Positions 22,289 to 34,600 are shown, numbered from the stretch's first letter. The stretch: 64,000 bases of DNA from Avena insularis (GCA_023614405.1 CM042689.1:325228305-325292304); one strand, 5' to 3'. Translations and numbers: made by a program. Notes: generated by a model from the letters alone, not told the origin.

Positions 22289-25200
22289 CTATGGGTAGAA
22301 TCGTCGCAGGTGCGAGATGTTCCATGGGTTGGAGTATGCGACTCCAGACTCCACATGTTTGAGGCGATAGGCGCCACCTGGGATGACTTCGGTGATGACA
22401 TAGGGTCCTTCCCATGGCGAATCGAGTTTGTTCGGTCGCTTTTGCTTGAGTCGCAAGACGAGGTCTCCTTGACGAAGACAGGACCGCGGCTGCTGTGATA
22501 GTTGCGGAGACTTTGCTGGTACACCGCGGATCTAGCTGCTGCTATATCCCGTGCTTCGTCGAGTGTGTCGACGGTGTCTTCGAGTGCAGCCGTGGATTCG
22601 GCCTCGCTGTAAGCGACGACTCGTGGAGCCTGGTGACGTACTTCGGCTGGTAGTACAGCCTCAGCTCCGTGTACCATGAAGAATGGTGTGTAGCCGGTGG
22701 AGCTGTTTACGTGAAGTTCGTAAGCTCCACAGACGACGGTAGCTCTTTCGCCCGATTGCCGCCTTTGTGCTCGAGTGAGCTCATGAGGCGTTCTTGATGC
22801 CACGCGATTAGGCCGTTGGCCTTTTCCACTTGCCCGTTTGTTTGCGGGTGCGCCACTGAGGCGTACGTGATATTGATCCCGAGGCCTTCGCAGAAGTCCT
22901 GGAATTCTTCGGAGATGAAGTTTGAACCGTTATCGGTGATGATCTGTCGCGATACGCCGAACCTGTAGACTATGGATTCGAAGAACTTGACGGCGGTTTT
23001 GCCCTTCTGGTTGGTGACTGGCATGGCCTCGATCCACTTGGTGAATTTGTCGACTGCGACCAAGAGGAAGACGTGTCCTCCCTTCGAGGATTTTGGCAGT
23101 TTGCCGATCATGTCAAGGCCCCATTGAGCAAAAGGCCAAGCTATGGGTATGGGTCGGAGTTCGGACCCAGGTGCATGCGGTTTGTCGGCGAACCGTTGGC
23201 ACCCGTTGCATCTTCGGACGATGTCCTTTATGTCGCTCATGGCGTTGGCCAATAGAATCCTGCTGTAGAGCTTTGGCGACAAGGGAGCGGTGCCGCGTGG
23301 TGGCCGCAAATGCCCTCGTGGATATCTTGAGTATGGTCTTGCCATCGCTGATGGTGACGCGACCGTTGTAGGACGCCTGTAATGCTGCGTTTGTACGATT
23401 CGCCGTTGATGATGGTGAAGGCTTTTGACCGACGAGATATGCGCGAGCATCCGCCGGGTTGTCTGGTAAGTTTCCGCTTAGCGAATCGGAGGTATGGACG
23501 TGTCCGTTTCTTCGACCGCCATGACCTACATCAGGTTGACCATGGCGACTTCGGTATCCAACTTTTCGGTCCTTCTTGACCTTCGGTAGCGTAGCCCCAG
23601 TGTTCTGCTTCTTCGGTGATCCTTGGGGAATTTCCGCTGATGGATGGCACAGATCTGTTCGAGGAACACACCGGTGGTACTTTTGCACAAGTGGAGCCGA
23701 TGTTGGCGAGTCTATCGGCCTCCTCGTTGCTCTCTCTTCCGACGCGTCAAGTTCGCAGCCGTCAATTCTCCTTCGAAAAGTATAGTGCGCGGGTACGCGA
23801 TCATGTTTTCGGTGTGTGCGTCGCACTCATTCATCGTCTGCTGGACGACAAGGTTGGAGTCACCATAGATGACCAGGCGCGTTGCGCCGCATATTTTTGC
23901 CATCCGCATGCCATGGATGAGGGCCTCGTATTCGCCTCGTTGTTGGAGGCTCAATTTCATCCAAGGACGTACTTCATCTTGTCACCTTGCGGAGGTCAAG
24001 ATGACTCCTGCCCCTGCCCGCTTCGCTTTGGAGCCGTCAAAATGCATTGTCCAGATTGCGACATGTCCGGGGTGTCGGCAGCAGCTCCATCCAATGCACC
24101 AGGAAGTCCGGAAGGACTTGAGATTTGATTATGGTCGCTTCGTAGATGATGTCCGGTGGTGATAGTTCGATGCCCCATGGCCACGCGTCTGTGGCCTCTG
24201 GATTGTTCAGGATGCTGTTTAGGGTGCTCGTTGACGACCATCACCGATGCTCTGGAAGTAGTGGCTCATCGTCGAGCCGTCATGAACACGCCTGAGGCCA
24301 GCTCGTAGTGCGGGTACCGCTGTTTTGTTGGAGTGAGAACCTCCGAGGTAGTAATTGGGCGTTGTACCCCATGGGTCTTGCCTTCTTCGGTCGTTCGACC
24401 ACGAGTATCAGGTTGACCACCTGGTGTGTGGCTGCTATGTACAGCAACAGGGCTCGCGCTCTTTTGGCGTGACCAAAACGGGCGAGGTGGAGAGGAGCCG
24501 CTTGAGGTTTTCGAATGCGTCGTTGGCTGCTGGTGTCCACTCAACTTGTCGCTGGCGCAGTTGGTAAAATGGTAGGGCCTTCTCGCCCATGCGGCTGATG
24601 AACCTGCTAAGTGCCGCTACTCACCCTGCGAGCTGCTGAACGCCCTTGAGGTTTTTCGGCTTCTCCATTGTCATGATAGCTTTGATTTTCTTCGGGTTCG
24701 CTTCGATCCCTCGTTGAGAGATGAAGTATCCGAGCAGCTGACCTGAGGGGACGCCGAAGGCGCACTTTTCTGGATTGAGCTTGATCCTGTAGCGATCAAG
24801 GTTGTCGAACGTCTCGCGGAGATCGTCGATAAGTGTTCTTGCCTCCTTGGTTTTGATGACTATGTCGTCGACATAGACTTGGACGCTATGACCGATCTGG
24901 TCCTTGAGGCAGGCCTGCATGCATCGCTGATACGTGGCACCCGCGTTCTTTAGCCCGAAGGGCATTGTGTTGTAGCAGTATACTCCGAACGGTGTGATGA
25001 ACGCCGTTTTCTCTTGATCTTCGATCTTGAGTCGAATCTGGTTATAGCCTGAGTAGGCGTTGAGGAAGGAGAGTTTCTCACAACCGCAATAATCGATGAT
25101 CCGGTCGATCCGAGGGAGAGGAAGTGGTCCTTAGGGCGTGTTTGTTCAGTGACGTGAAGTCTACGCACATCCGCAGGATGTCCGTGTCCTTCTTCGGGAC

Positions 25201-25428
25201 CATCACTGTGTTTGCCAGCCACTCGCTTTCCTTGATTTCCTGGATGAAGTCTGCTGCGAGTAATCTGTTGATCTCTTTGCCGATAGCTTCGGCTCGTGGC
25301 TCCGACAGTCTTCGGATGGACTGTTTGACTGGCTTGGTGTCTGGGAAGACATTGAGTGCGTGCTCGGCGAATTCCCTGGGAACTCCTGGCATGTCCGCAG
25401 GACACCAGTAGATTTCAAAGGTGCTCAC
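22289..25428 (-). pseudogene. Element B pol: RT, RNase H, integrase
   Basis: In minus-strand order: the RT N-terminal half (25,428-25,078; PVKQSIRRLSEPRAEAI, ESEWLANTVMVPKKD); the RT catalytic half (24,965-24,621; MPFGLKNAGATYQRCM, YVDD, LGYFISQRG); the RT-RNase H connection (about 24,550-24,270, shifted frames); an RNase H core (about 23,960-23,712; EYEALIHGMRMA, VIYGDSNLVVQQ); the integrase zinc finger (CNGCQRF near 23,200); and the integrase core (MIGKLPKSSKGG, ITDNGSNF, SVAHPQTNGQVEKAN). A C-terminal region ends in R-R-F-Y-P and the stop at 22,289-22,291. YVDD and both Asp motifs of integrase are visible. At least six frame changes break the polyprotein. Confidence 0.9.
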
Positions 25429-25440
25429 GGAGGAATTGAC

Positions 25441-26200
25441 GAGCGCTTTCCTATGCGGTGTTGAGGTCGTTGGCGATTAGCGCCGTCTTGGAGGCATCCG
25501 TTGGATGGACCTGTACTTTTTTGGTGTTGATGGTGGAGTCGAAAGACATATCAGGTGCGTTCTGCTTGGTGACTGGGGGTAGCCCATTGTCTGCCGCTTC
25601 GCGGAGCCTTACAAGCTCGTCTTGCATGCCGAAGGACTGGGAGATTTTGTTGAAATCTCCGCATTGGTCCGATCGGGTGAAGCTCCGTGGACTATGATGA
25701 CGCCTTGGTCCTGGCATCTTGAGTAGTAGGTATGCGTGGTGTGGGACGGCCAGAACCTGCGAATGCTACGCCCCGTGATGGCGTGGTATTGCGACGGCCA
25801 GTCCACCACTTCAATTCTAGGCGCCCGCCGAAAGTTGTCCGGTCCCAAGATGACGTCGAGCCCTATTTTTCCCAGGGGGAAGATGTCCTTCCCTGGGACA
25901 ATGCCGTGGAACGTTGTGTCTGATTGTTCCAGGCTGCATTGCGGGATCCGCATAGCTGCTAGAGTGCTTGCGAATATTAGGTTGATGCCGCCGTCCATGA
26001 AGACGCGACTCATCTCAAGCCTCCGATCTGCGCCTCCAGCACCAGGGCAGCATGACCTGGGCAAGGGATCTGGCAAGGGTGATCCGCGCGGGTGAATGTG
26101 ATGCGGGACTCCGATCCGCTGAGGTACTCAGGGATTGCAGGCGGAGTTGTCACGGCCATATTGATTTGTCGGGTGATTTTCTTCGCACCCGCTTGTGGGA
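25441..26200 (-). pseudogene. Element B aspartic protease region
   Basis: The best segment (26,076-25,609) shows V-F-M-D-G-G followed by NLIFASTLAAM, then a hydrophobic strand with FHGIVPG, LGKIGLDVILG and WPSQYHAITG. In Tat-type elements the protease active site is an MDGGSS variant, not DTGS, which fits. Here the serines after the glycines are lost. The segment lies between gag and RT as expected for one polyprotein. Frame changes flank it on both sides. Confidence 0.7.
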
Positions 26201-26289
26201 CGTCCTTCAGATCATATTGAGTGCTCCTTTTGGTGGGGGTAAGCGACCCGGCGTTGTTTTGATACTGGTGCGACTGGTTGATGTGGGCC

Positions 26290-28172
26290 TCAATAGGCGG
26301 CGGTGGAGGAGCTCCGTGTGCTATTTCGCTTGGCGCAAGTGCGCTTCGACGCAAGAATTGGAGCTTGTTGCCTCATCTGCACCATGCTTTCGCTGAGTTT
26401 CGGAACTCGCGCAGTCCTTGAGCATGTGGCTAGCTTTCTTTTGCCATCTTGTTTGTCGATGTAGAAGTGGATGGTGCATGGACCCAAAGTTTGTCGAGTG
26501 CTGAAGGTCCGTTGTCGCGTCGCGCGCTGCACGATCGTTGGTCGTCCGTTGTCGCAAGTTTCCGCTGCGATATCCTCCGCCGCTGCGGCTGTTGTCGTTA
26601 CGGCGGTCGGCGTAGCGGCTGCGACCATGTCGGGTCCGTCGGTCCTCGAGACGCGGTCTCCTCTTGCTGCGGCGTTCGCGTCTTCGCCGTAGTCGTCTTC
26701 TTCATCTGATTGCTTCGCTGGATGCAATCTTCGCCATCTCGCCCAATCGCTGGCGATTTCCATGAGCTGGTCGAGTGTCTTGGGATTTACGCGTCCAAGT
26801 TTCTCCTTGAAGTTCGGGCGTTGACGCCGCCCCTCAAGGCGTCGATGGCCCGCTTCGAGATGTGTGCTGCGGAGTTCTTGGTCGAGACCAGCGTAGTATG
26901 TACGAGCCGAATAGATTCACCCGTTCTGAGTGTGCTCGCAGCTCTTCGATTGAGGCGGCCTTTGCTGGTGCCTTTGAAGTTTCGGATGAAGCTATAAGAG
27001 CTCCTCCCAGCTTCGGATGGATCCCGATGATAGGTCTGCTGAGCTGCACTCGCCACGCTCGCCACCGTAGCTGAAGGCATTGCATGGCGGTTTCTTTGTT
27101 GCCTCCGTGAAGCTTGACGGATGATGATGGTCGCGAGCCAGGACTTTGGATCTTGCGTCGTTGAACTTCGAGTATCCGAAGGAAGCTTAAAGTTGCGTGG
27201 CATCTTTATTCTACGGACGGATCTGCTGAAGCATCGGGCCCCGCAGAGTTCTCCTTCGTCTTCATCCATCTCAGATTCGGATGAGCATGCGCGTTTGGCG
27301 CGTGCTTTGTCGATCTTGCGCTGTGTAAGCTTGTCTCTGGCGTCGTAGTCGTGTTTGTGGCGGTGCGAGCTTTTCTTCCTTCGGGGAAGGTCGTGTTCTT
27401 CTTCATCTTCGGATGAGGGAGTGGGGCTCGATCGCGCTGGCCGGAGCTTTCTTCTTCGGCTCCGTAGGAGCATCTTCGTGGAGCGCAGCTCCGATTAGTC
27501 CTAGTCCGGTGAGTGCGGACCTATGCATGGCCCTTTTCGGGTCCCCCTCCGGAGGTGGGTGAGCCGCAAGATACGCAGTGGCTGCCATGATCGCGGCTTG
27601 TGGCGTCTTCGGGGTGATGTTGTTGCCGGGCGTCCATATCCATGAACGATGTGTGGAGGGTTCGGTCACGCCATGCCGCTTCCTTCGGTCCATGTTTTCC
27701 ACCCGAGAGTGGTGCTTGTTTCCCTGATTTCCGTTTGTGCTGGAGCCGGGTCCCATGGCGGAGAGCACAGCTCGTCGCGCACTGGACTCAGAGGCTGCTT
27801 TCTTGCGCTTATCGAGCGTCTCCTGCATCTTGACTTGCTTCTTGTGCTCCTCGATGAGGAGGTAGTGGTATGCCATCAGCAGATCACGTGGGGAGTTCAG
27901 AGGTAGGACTATTTCGCCTGCGACGGCGCGGCGGTTTTGACCCATCCTTCTTTGCTAAGTTGGATGAGGTGGCCCTGTTTTCCCGTTTGCCGCTTCCTCC
28001 CCGCGGGTTGGGGTTGGGCGCGGGTTAGGGTGTCTTCGTCGGTTTGAAGATTGCGCGCATAGATAGCGCCCGCAGATTGGTTGGCTGCCGCAGCTTTCGA
28101 TTCGAACCGTAGGTCCCTTCATCCGAAGGTGGATCGCATGATCGGAGTTGCAGCCGCTGCTGTAGAACTCAT
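26290..28172 (-). pseudogene. Element B gag
   Basis: The probable start is the ATG at 28,172-28,170 (M-S-S-T-A-A-A), followed by a frame change into the segment ending near 27,955. The clear conserved part is 27,945-27,403 (SPRDLLMAYHYLLIEEHKK, RKKAASESSARR, EPSTHRSWIWT). A charged linker with a Ser/Glu/Lys-rich run follows at about 27,473-27,200, then the capsid-like part (KMPRNFKLPSD, WLA). The C-terminal knuckle is of C...H...H...DC type near 26,480-26,400. At least three frame changes interrupt it. Confidence 0.75.
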
Positions 28173-28459
28173 CTGTTGATGGTGACGTGCGTAGCACGGG
28201 GTGTGGAGCCCATGAAGCGGGCCTGATCGGCAGCACGGGCATCCGCTCGGGGAGGCGGAGGGTGCCAGCTTGTCCCACCTGGAAGCAGAAGCTCCCGAAC
28301 AGAATTTCGAGTCCGTCGCCTACGGGCTCGAAATCCTTCATGGTGGCCGGCGAGTGGGCGGTGAAGTCGAAAGCACCGAAGAGGAGGTGATTCTCCGTCG
28401 CCGAGGAGTTGTAGATCGATCGGGTCGGAACCGTCACGACCGCACAATCAGCAGCCCCA

Positions 28460-28478
28460 GTTCCCACAGACGGCGCCA
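28460..28478 (-). other. Element B primer-binding site
   Basis: The minus strand reads TGGCGCCGTCTGTGGGAAC two bases after the 5' LTR. TGGCGCC starts are typical of plant gypsy elements primed by Asp- or Arg-type tRNAs. The exact tRNA is not determined. Confidence 0.85.
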
Positions 28479-28480
28479 AT

Positions 28481-28975
28481 TGACGAGGTTTCAACTCGTC
28501 AATGCCCATTGTTATGGACTTGGGTTTTGGAGAAGATGGGGATGCTGGAGATCGTGGCACGGTTAACAGACAAGCAACCAGGGGACACGGATTTACCTGT
28601 GTTCAGCCCCGGAGGGAAAACCCTACTCCCGCTTGTTCCGCTCTTTTATTGCGGCGGAACCGAAGTTACAGGTGCGCAGATTCGATCTGGCGTGGAGGTG
28701 TGTATGTCGTGTAATCGCAGGGTGTAATCGTTGTTGGGTGTCCTCCTCGTTTGGACCCTCCTAGCCTTTATATATGGGGAGGCTAGGTCTCGGGTACCGA
28801 TACGAGTAGGTTACAAGTTGTATTGAAACTCTAGTCTTGTTCTTCAAGGATCCGAAGGCGTCATGGGCCTGGGCCACCCGAAAATCTTCATGGGCTGGCG
28901 TATATTGGCCGTGGGCCTTCCTTGGGCTGGACCAGGTATGCTGAAGTTACGTATCCGTAGGGTATAACCATGTCA
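28481..28975 (-). repeat. Element B, 5' LTR
   Basis: 495 bp, ends TG...CA, paired with 16,293-16,785. Followed by the GTCAT duplication at 28,976-28,980. On the element's strand its last 21 bases form a perfect 7-bp stem (TGACGAG/CTCGTCA) next to the PBS. Confidence 0.95.
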
Positions 28976-29481
28976 GTCATCAATGTATACCACGAAGAAC
29001 TTGTCGAGATACTCCATGAAGACGGAGTTCATGAGCCTCATAAATGTGGCAGGGGCATTGGTCAACCCGAAGGACATCACTGTATACTCGTAAAGACCAT
29101 AACGAGTTGTGAATGCTGTCTTTGGGATATCTTCCTTCTGATCTTGATTTGATGATACCCTGATCTTAAGTCCATTTTGGAGAAGACAGTGGCACCACTT
29201 AATTGATCAAAGAGGTCATTTATCCGGGGAAGTGGACACTTATTCTTGATTGTCACCGCGTTGAGTGGACGGTAATCAACCACCAATCTTGGAATATTTG
29301 TATCCCGCTTCTTGACAAAGATGGTAGGGCAACCCCAAGAGGATGTGCTAGGTTGGATGTATCCTAGACCCTCTAACTCTTCAAGTTGCTTCTTCAACTC
29401 AACCAACTCATGAGGAGGCATGCGGTAAGGTCTTTTGGAGATAGGAGCAGTTCCAGGAACTAGCTCTATCACAAACTCCAC
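28976..29481 (-). pseudogene. Element A RT, N-terminal part
   Basis: The frame from 29,481 carries classical RT blocks: [49 protein letters not shown] and [16 protein letters not shown] single-base deletion near 29,137 shifts the frame. The downstream frame continues with [11 protein letters not shown] and FFVVYID, where it stops at the element B insertion. The remainder of RT resumes at 16,292 on the far side of B. Confidence 0.93.
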
Positions 29482-29484
29482 ACT

Positions 29485-30063
29485 TCAATCAGGTGGCATG
29501 CCAGGCAACTCTTCAGGAAAGACATCCGGGAAATCATAGACTACATGGACATCTTGAACTTCGAGAGTAGGTAGGACATCCATGGCATACAATTCCGAGA
29601 AAGGTTTAAGAACTGCTGACGGAGACTTTGAACCATCAGTCCAATACTTGACAGTTATGCCAGCAGGAGAGGTCACAGAAACTCTTCTGAGTGCAGAATC
29701 AATGACAGTTTGATACTTGGTTAACCAGTCCATGCCCAGAATGACATCAATGTCACATGACTTGAGTGCAATTAAAGAAGTGGGGAACTTCTGGTAGGCT
29801 ATATCAATGTTGTTCCCATGACTAACCATAGTGGTGAACCAACTAGAACCCGGGGAATGGATGGTCAAAGGGGTGGACAGGGGTTCAAATTTTATCCCAT
29901 GCTCTTTAGCAAACAAATTTGACATGAATGTATGCGATGCTCCAGAATCAAACAAGACTGTTGCGAGAATTGAATTGACACGGAGCGTACCCAGAATGAC
30001 GCGTGGATCTTCCTGAGCTTCCTCAACAGTGACATGGGTCAGACGACCACGTCCAGCACCTTA
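29485..30063 (-). pseudogene. Element A aspartic protease
   Basis: The active-site motif is LFDSGASHTF near 29,955-29,930, followed by IDVILGMDWL, the typical second conserved block of Ty3/gypsy proteases. The segment ends at a TGA (29,482-29,484) that separates it from RT. The flanking codons match the RT polyprotein, so the stop looks like a CGA-to-TGA change. Two stops lie between gag and this segment (about 30,064-30,084). Confidence 0.9.
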
Positions 30064-30084
30064 AGCCTTATCATTCATCTTTGC

Positions 30085-31059
30085 CTACTGATCATTGCGT
30101 CCGGCAGCCCTTTGGGAGCACTCCCTTGAGTAGTGACCAGGCTGACCACAGGAGTAACAGGTAACTCCAGTGTGAGAACCAGCAGGAGGATGATAGTTTG
30201 CTCCACTAGTATTTGTCTGTGGCTGACGAGAATTATTGCCAGAAGACTTGGGTGCATAAGGAGCACGAGGCACAACACTGTATGGAACAAAGACACGGCG
30301 CTTCTTGTTACCAGAGGAAGAAGCACGAGAATTTCCTTCTTCATGCTTCTGAGAGACTTCCATTTCCTTCCTTCCATGCTCCAAAGTAAGAGCCTGATTG
30401 TGCAAGTCCTGGAAAGATTGGAACTTGAAGGGCAGCAACTCACAGCGAAGTGCAGGGTTAAGTCCTTTAAGGAACAGCTCTTGCTTATCTTCATCATTGG
30501 TCACATCCCTGGTTGTATAACAAGCCAGGCGAGTAAACTCACGCCCATAGGTTTCAATATCCTTGCGCCCCTGAGTCAAATCCAGAAACTCCCTCCTTTT
30601 GAGGTCCATGATGGGCTTAGGGATATAAGAGGCACAGAATGCTGCAACAAACTCTTCCCAGGTAACAACATGTCCCTGAGCTTGCAGATTCAAAAAACCT
30701 TCCCACCAAACACCAGCCTCACCTTCCAGTTGATAGGTGACGAAGTTAACACGATCAGCGGGACAGACACGAAGAGCATTGAACTTGCGCTCTATGGTGT
30801 GGAGCCAATCATCAGCTTCAAGGGGCTCCTTGGAGTGGGTGAATATTGGAGGAAAAGAGCGGATGAAATCTCCAAGTGTGACACAATCGTCAGGACGACG
30901 TTCAGTGTTCTGCGCCACATGCTCCAGAAGGGGTTCATTCCTCAGACGGTTGGTCTCAACATTTTTGAGAACCTCGGCCATTGTGGGAGGTGGCGGAAGT
31001 CCCTGATCAGCATTATTGTTTCCTCGACGGCCAACAGAACCACGAGTACCAGACGGCAT
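30085..31059 (-). CDS. Element A gag (capsid/nucleocapsid)
   Basis: A 324-codon frame begins MPSGTRGSVGRR and shows the retrotransposon gag capsid pattern: ADDWLHTIERKF, LEGEAGVWWEGF, TWEEFVAAFCASYIP and FLDLTQG. The C-terminus has a complete CCHC knuckle, CYSCGQPGHYSREC. Only the C-terminal boundary looks disturbed: the frame stops a few residues after the knuckle, and two stops precede the protease. This is the most intact gene in the window. It packages element RNA in virus-like particles. No upstream intron is evident. Confidence 0.93.
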   Translation of the reverse strand: MPSGTRGSVGRRGNNNADQGLPPPPTMAEVLKNVETNRLRNEPLLEHVAQNTERRPDDCVTLGDFIRSFPPIFTHSKEPLEADDWLHTIERKFNALRVCPADRVNFVTYQLEGEAGVWWEGFLNLQAQGHVVTWEEFVAAFCASYIPKPIMDLKRREFLDLTQGRKDIETYGREFTRLACYTTRDVTNDEDKQELFLKGLNPALRCELLPFKFQSFQDLHNQALTLEHGRKEMEVSQKHEEGNSRASSSGNKKRRVFVPYSVVPRAPYAPKSSGNNSRQPQTNTSGANYHPPAGSHTGVTCYSCGQPGHYSRECSQRAAGRNDQ

Positions 31060-31626
31060 CCTGAGGAGAAAACAGAAACCATGAGAATGGATTCACCAAA
31101 AAGGGTACAACAAAGGATGGCAAAACCATATCAAAAGATCATGGTAGAGGTGAACATGTGGATGAAATTTATATCAATGCATTAAGTATGGCAGTAGAAC
31201 AAGCATACAGAACGTATACGCTACCAACTTAGATACAAACCATAACAATGGAATGCAAGCATGATATGGTACCAACAAGTCACAAAAGAGTTGAGAGAGG
31301 AATTGGAGGCATCCTTAGTAAATTTGAAAAACAATGCTTCAGTTGCACAGATATATCTTAGAAACTCTGAGCCTTGCAACCAAGTACGGAGTACTTAGGG
31401 AAAAACAACCCAACCCCGTATCTCCTAGAAATTTGAAATGATAGACGAGAAGTGAAAACCTTGCAAAGCAAACGAGATAAGATAACTCAGCAATAGACCA
31501 ACCTTGGATAAAGAGTAAAAAGAGTCCTATTCAGAGTTTTGCAACTAGTTTTTATCTTTCAAATAGTTTTTCTCAAACTCTAGACTCAACATCGACCAGC
31601 TAGAAGGGTTTCCTACAGGAAGTCCT
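31060..31626 (-). other. Element A untranslated leader
   Basis: 567 bp between the PBS and gag. No conserved coding block is seen; short plus-strand frames here are antisense shadows. Confidence 0.6.
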
Positions 31627-31638
31627 GCTCTGATACCA
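31627..31638 (-). other. Element A primer-binding site
   Basis: The minus strand reads TGGTATCAGAGC, the standard complement of the plant initiator methionine tRNA 3' end, five bases from the LTR edge at 31,644. Confidence 0.93.
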
Positions 31639-31643
31639 AAATC

Positions 31644-34600
31644 TATCACGACCAGGGATCAGGGCTAGACAAATACCAAATATTATCTGATATAAGCCTA
31701 ACCTAAATTCCGAAACACGCAGGGAAGGATCGGTAAAATTACAGAACATACAAACCATACATTAATAAGGTAAACTCTTAAGAGAGTTACAAACCAGTCA
31801 TACAAGCCACGGGTCACAGACCCATCATTACATCAAACAACAAAAGCAAACAAGTTATTCTAAACAACAAACTTAGCAAAGGGCCTAAGAGGCCTTAAAC
31901 AGAAGTATCGACCCTTCCATATCCTAGGCTGCTACCCGGAAACCCCAACTACTCGTCGACTTCGACGTAGAAACCACCTTCAGTTGGAGTAGCACCATCT
32001 GTAGAAAACATCAACGAAGCAAGGCTGAGTACAGGGTGTACTCCGCAAGACTTATGGCTAGTGGAGTTATTTTGCATAAAGCCATCTTTTGTTTTCAAAA
32101 CAAGAGGGAGAAGAAACTCGTCTAGTCAGATCATTTTCAAAAGGGGATAAGAAGACTACAACTCTGGCTCTTAAAATCATCTTTGATATTCACCAAGAAC
32201 CAACATCAACAGAACCTCTCTTCCCGGACTACCCCCTCAGACAACCCCGAGGGAGTATTCCAGATCTCACTTTAGTTGACAAGTTTTAACATTCGGTTAT
32301 AGTTATCTATGATCTTCACGTCCGTTCCCAAGTCGTCCATAACCGTGGACACGGCTTTTCGAAAAGATTAATAACCCTGCAGGGGTGCACAACTTTACCC
32401 ACACGTACCAACCGATTCTTAATGCCAAATATTATTAGCCCTCTTCCTTGGAAGGCCGGCAGAGAGTGGTTGACCACGACCTTTACCTTGCTTTCGCCGA
32501 TACCATGAGTCACAGACTAAGGAGATGCTGCCATAACGGGTCGAGTCCTGAAGTCGGTCCCTAGCGATGTGAACAGGGTTTGAGATTACGGATGCCGGGA
32601 ATATCCCATTCCCTGCCACGCTTACCTACCTGTATGAATGAACCTCCTTCACCTCCATTCAAGAACGACCAAGATGCGTATGTCGAATGTAAAGCCTGAA
32701 CTATGTGACTCATGGAATCTACTAGGCAAGTTAGTTGGTCGAAGGGGTTTCTAGGCCCCCGTGTGGTTGTACGCTCGTCTTGGTTCAAGAGGCAAGAACA
32801 TCGGGTCCTAGGGGTGGCAAGTATGGGACTACAAAAAACTACAACCCACGTGGTCTCCCATACAATCCTTAGCATGTTTATCATCCATTTCTAATCACAT
32901 CATCACATCCTACCATACTAGATTCATTCGCATCTCCGGTGCATCACCTGAATAATCAGCATTTGACCACTAAGCATGGCTAAGCTTGACTGAACTGTGG
33001 CACTAGCGATGCTCATAAGCCAAACCCTAGTTATGCTAGGAGCGGTGGATAAGGTAATATAGTTCACAAAGGGAAACATGCATCAAATAGGATTACTCTG
33101 TCTACTGATAAAAGACTGTTGAACCGAATGCATATGACGAGAATGAAATACTTTGTAATCATAGGATTCATATGTATGAGTGGGGCTTCGCTTGCCTTGT
33201 CCGTTGTTTGACTGATACTGCTCTTTGGTGGCGTTGACTTCAGCTTCGGGTTCGGTTCCTATTCGCGAGAACCAATCACCGGAAAAGAGAAAGCAACACT
33301 CAACACATGGCATGTGCAATGCTCATACAATATGGATGATATGACAAGTTAAATAGTGTTGAATTGAACCCTAAAACATGCTTGGTCACTTTAAAGGGGG
33401 TTCCGAAGATCCAAACACTAAAACATGGGAATCATCGAATCACCTATGGGGTTCAATTAGTTCTTCTAATTAAACTTGCTATCAAAGTTGATTAACAATG
33501 TATGATTACAGCTTAGTTAGATAGGTTTCATTTTCTGATCATTTTGGTATATTATTTGTATTTTTCTGATTTAAAATGAATTGGTTATGAATTTCCCAAA
33601 TTTTAATTCATTTTAAGTCATTTTTTTGGAATATTTGAAATAATTTCCAAACTTGGGACCACATGTCAGATTTTTAATCATTTCAGAAAATAATTACAGA
33701 AAATAATAAAATCCTGACAAGTATGGCCCACCTGTCATACATTTTTCATCTAATAAAACAATTACAAAAAACATTTATAAAAATTAGATAAAAGAAAAGG
33801 AAAAGGATTATTGCACAGGCATGACATCATGCTGACGTCAGCCAGAAGCAACCATGCAGATCATGGATGGATCGATCGATCCAGAGCTCGCGGGGAGGCG
33901 TGGTTGGAGGCGTTGGGAAGAGGGCGATGCGGGCCACCAGAAACTGGCGATGCCGCCTGTAGGAGGTCACCAGAGAGGGAAGCATGAAGGCGGCGAGCGG
34001 TGTCAGAGATAGGTGGTCGACGGGGAGGGGGCTAGAGAGCGAGATGGAGCAAGGGAGAGGGTCCACGAGGACCAGTTGCTCAACAGCAAGCCGATGGAGG
34101 GTTCGACGAGGCCGGGGACAGTCGAGAGCGGCCGAAATCGGCGATGAACGCGGCGGCCGGACTTCGGACAGTTGAGGTCGTTGCCAATGATTTGCAGCAT
34201 CTCCGGTCGATTCCTTTGGCAGGGATGGTCAGCGCGGCGAGGCAAAGCTAGCAGTGGTCTCAGATGGCGAAGGGGTGGTCAGGAATGGCGGGGCACGGCG
34301 GAGCCCGAGGCTTAGGGTTTCGTCGAGTTTGGGGGAAAACCAGTAGAGAGGGCGAGAGGCGACGAGATAGGTGTGGGGAGAGAGAACGCAGTGCGACGAT
34401 CCTTATCCCCATCCTCGCAGGCGGCGGCGCGCATTGCAGCGTCGGCGAGATCGACGGCGAGGGTGCTGCCAGGCAGCTGCTTGCCGGCGAGGGAAAAGAA
34501 GAAAGGGGAGAAGGCCGAAGGGGTACGGGCCTGGCTGGGCCGGCTTGGGCCCCGGGTGGGCTGGCTGCTAGCTACGATGGGCGGTAGAAAGGAGAGAAAA

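Larger units (their letters stand above)
16293..28975 (-). mobile_element. Element B: Tat-like Ty3/gypsy retrotransposon with an antisense gene
   Basis: LTRs at 16,293-16,785 and 28,481-28,975 flank a 12.7 kb unit. The target duplication is a perfect GTCAT (16,288-16,292 and 28,976-28,980). The PBS TGGCGCCGTCTGTGGGAAC lies next to the right LTR and the polypurine tract next to the left LTR, so the element reads on the minus strand. It carries gag, protease, RT, RNase H and integrase on the minus strand and a spliced antisense gene on the plus strand between integrase and the 3' LTR. That arrangement is known for the Tat lineage in grasses. It inserted into the RT gene of element A. The LTRs look roughly 96% alike by eye. 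Coding regions are frameshifted. Confidence 0.95.

Noticed and set aside
26500..27950. Plus-strand open frames with basic composition across the element B gag
   Set aside because: They are antisense shadows of gag in GC-rich DNA; none has a recognisable domain.
30133..31185. 350-codon plus-strand open frame
   Set aside because: It is exactly antisense to the well-supported element A gag and shows no domain of its own.
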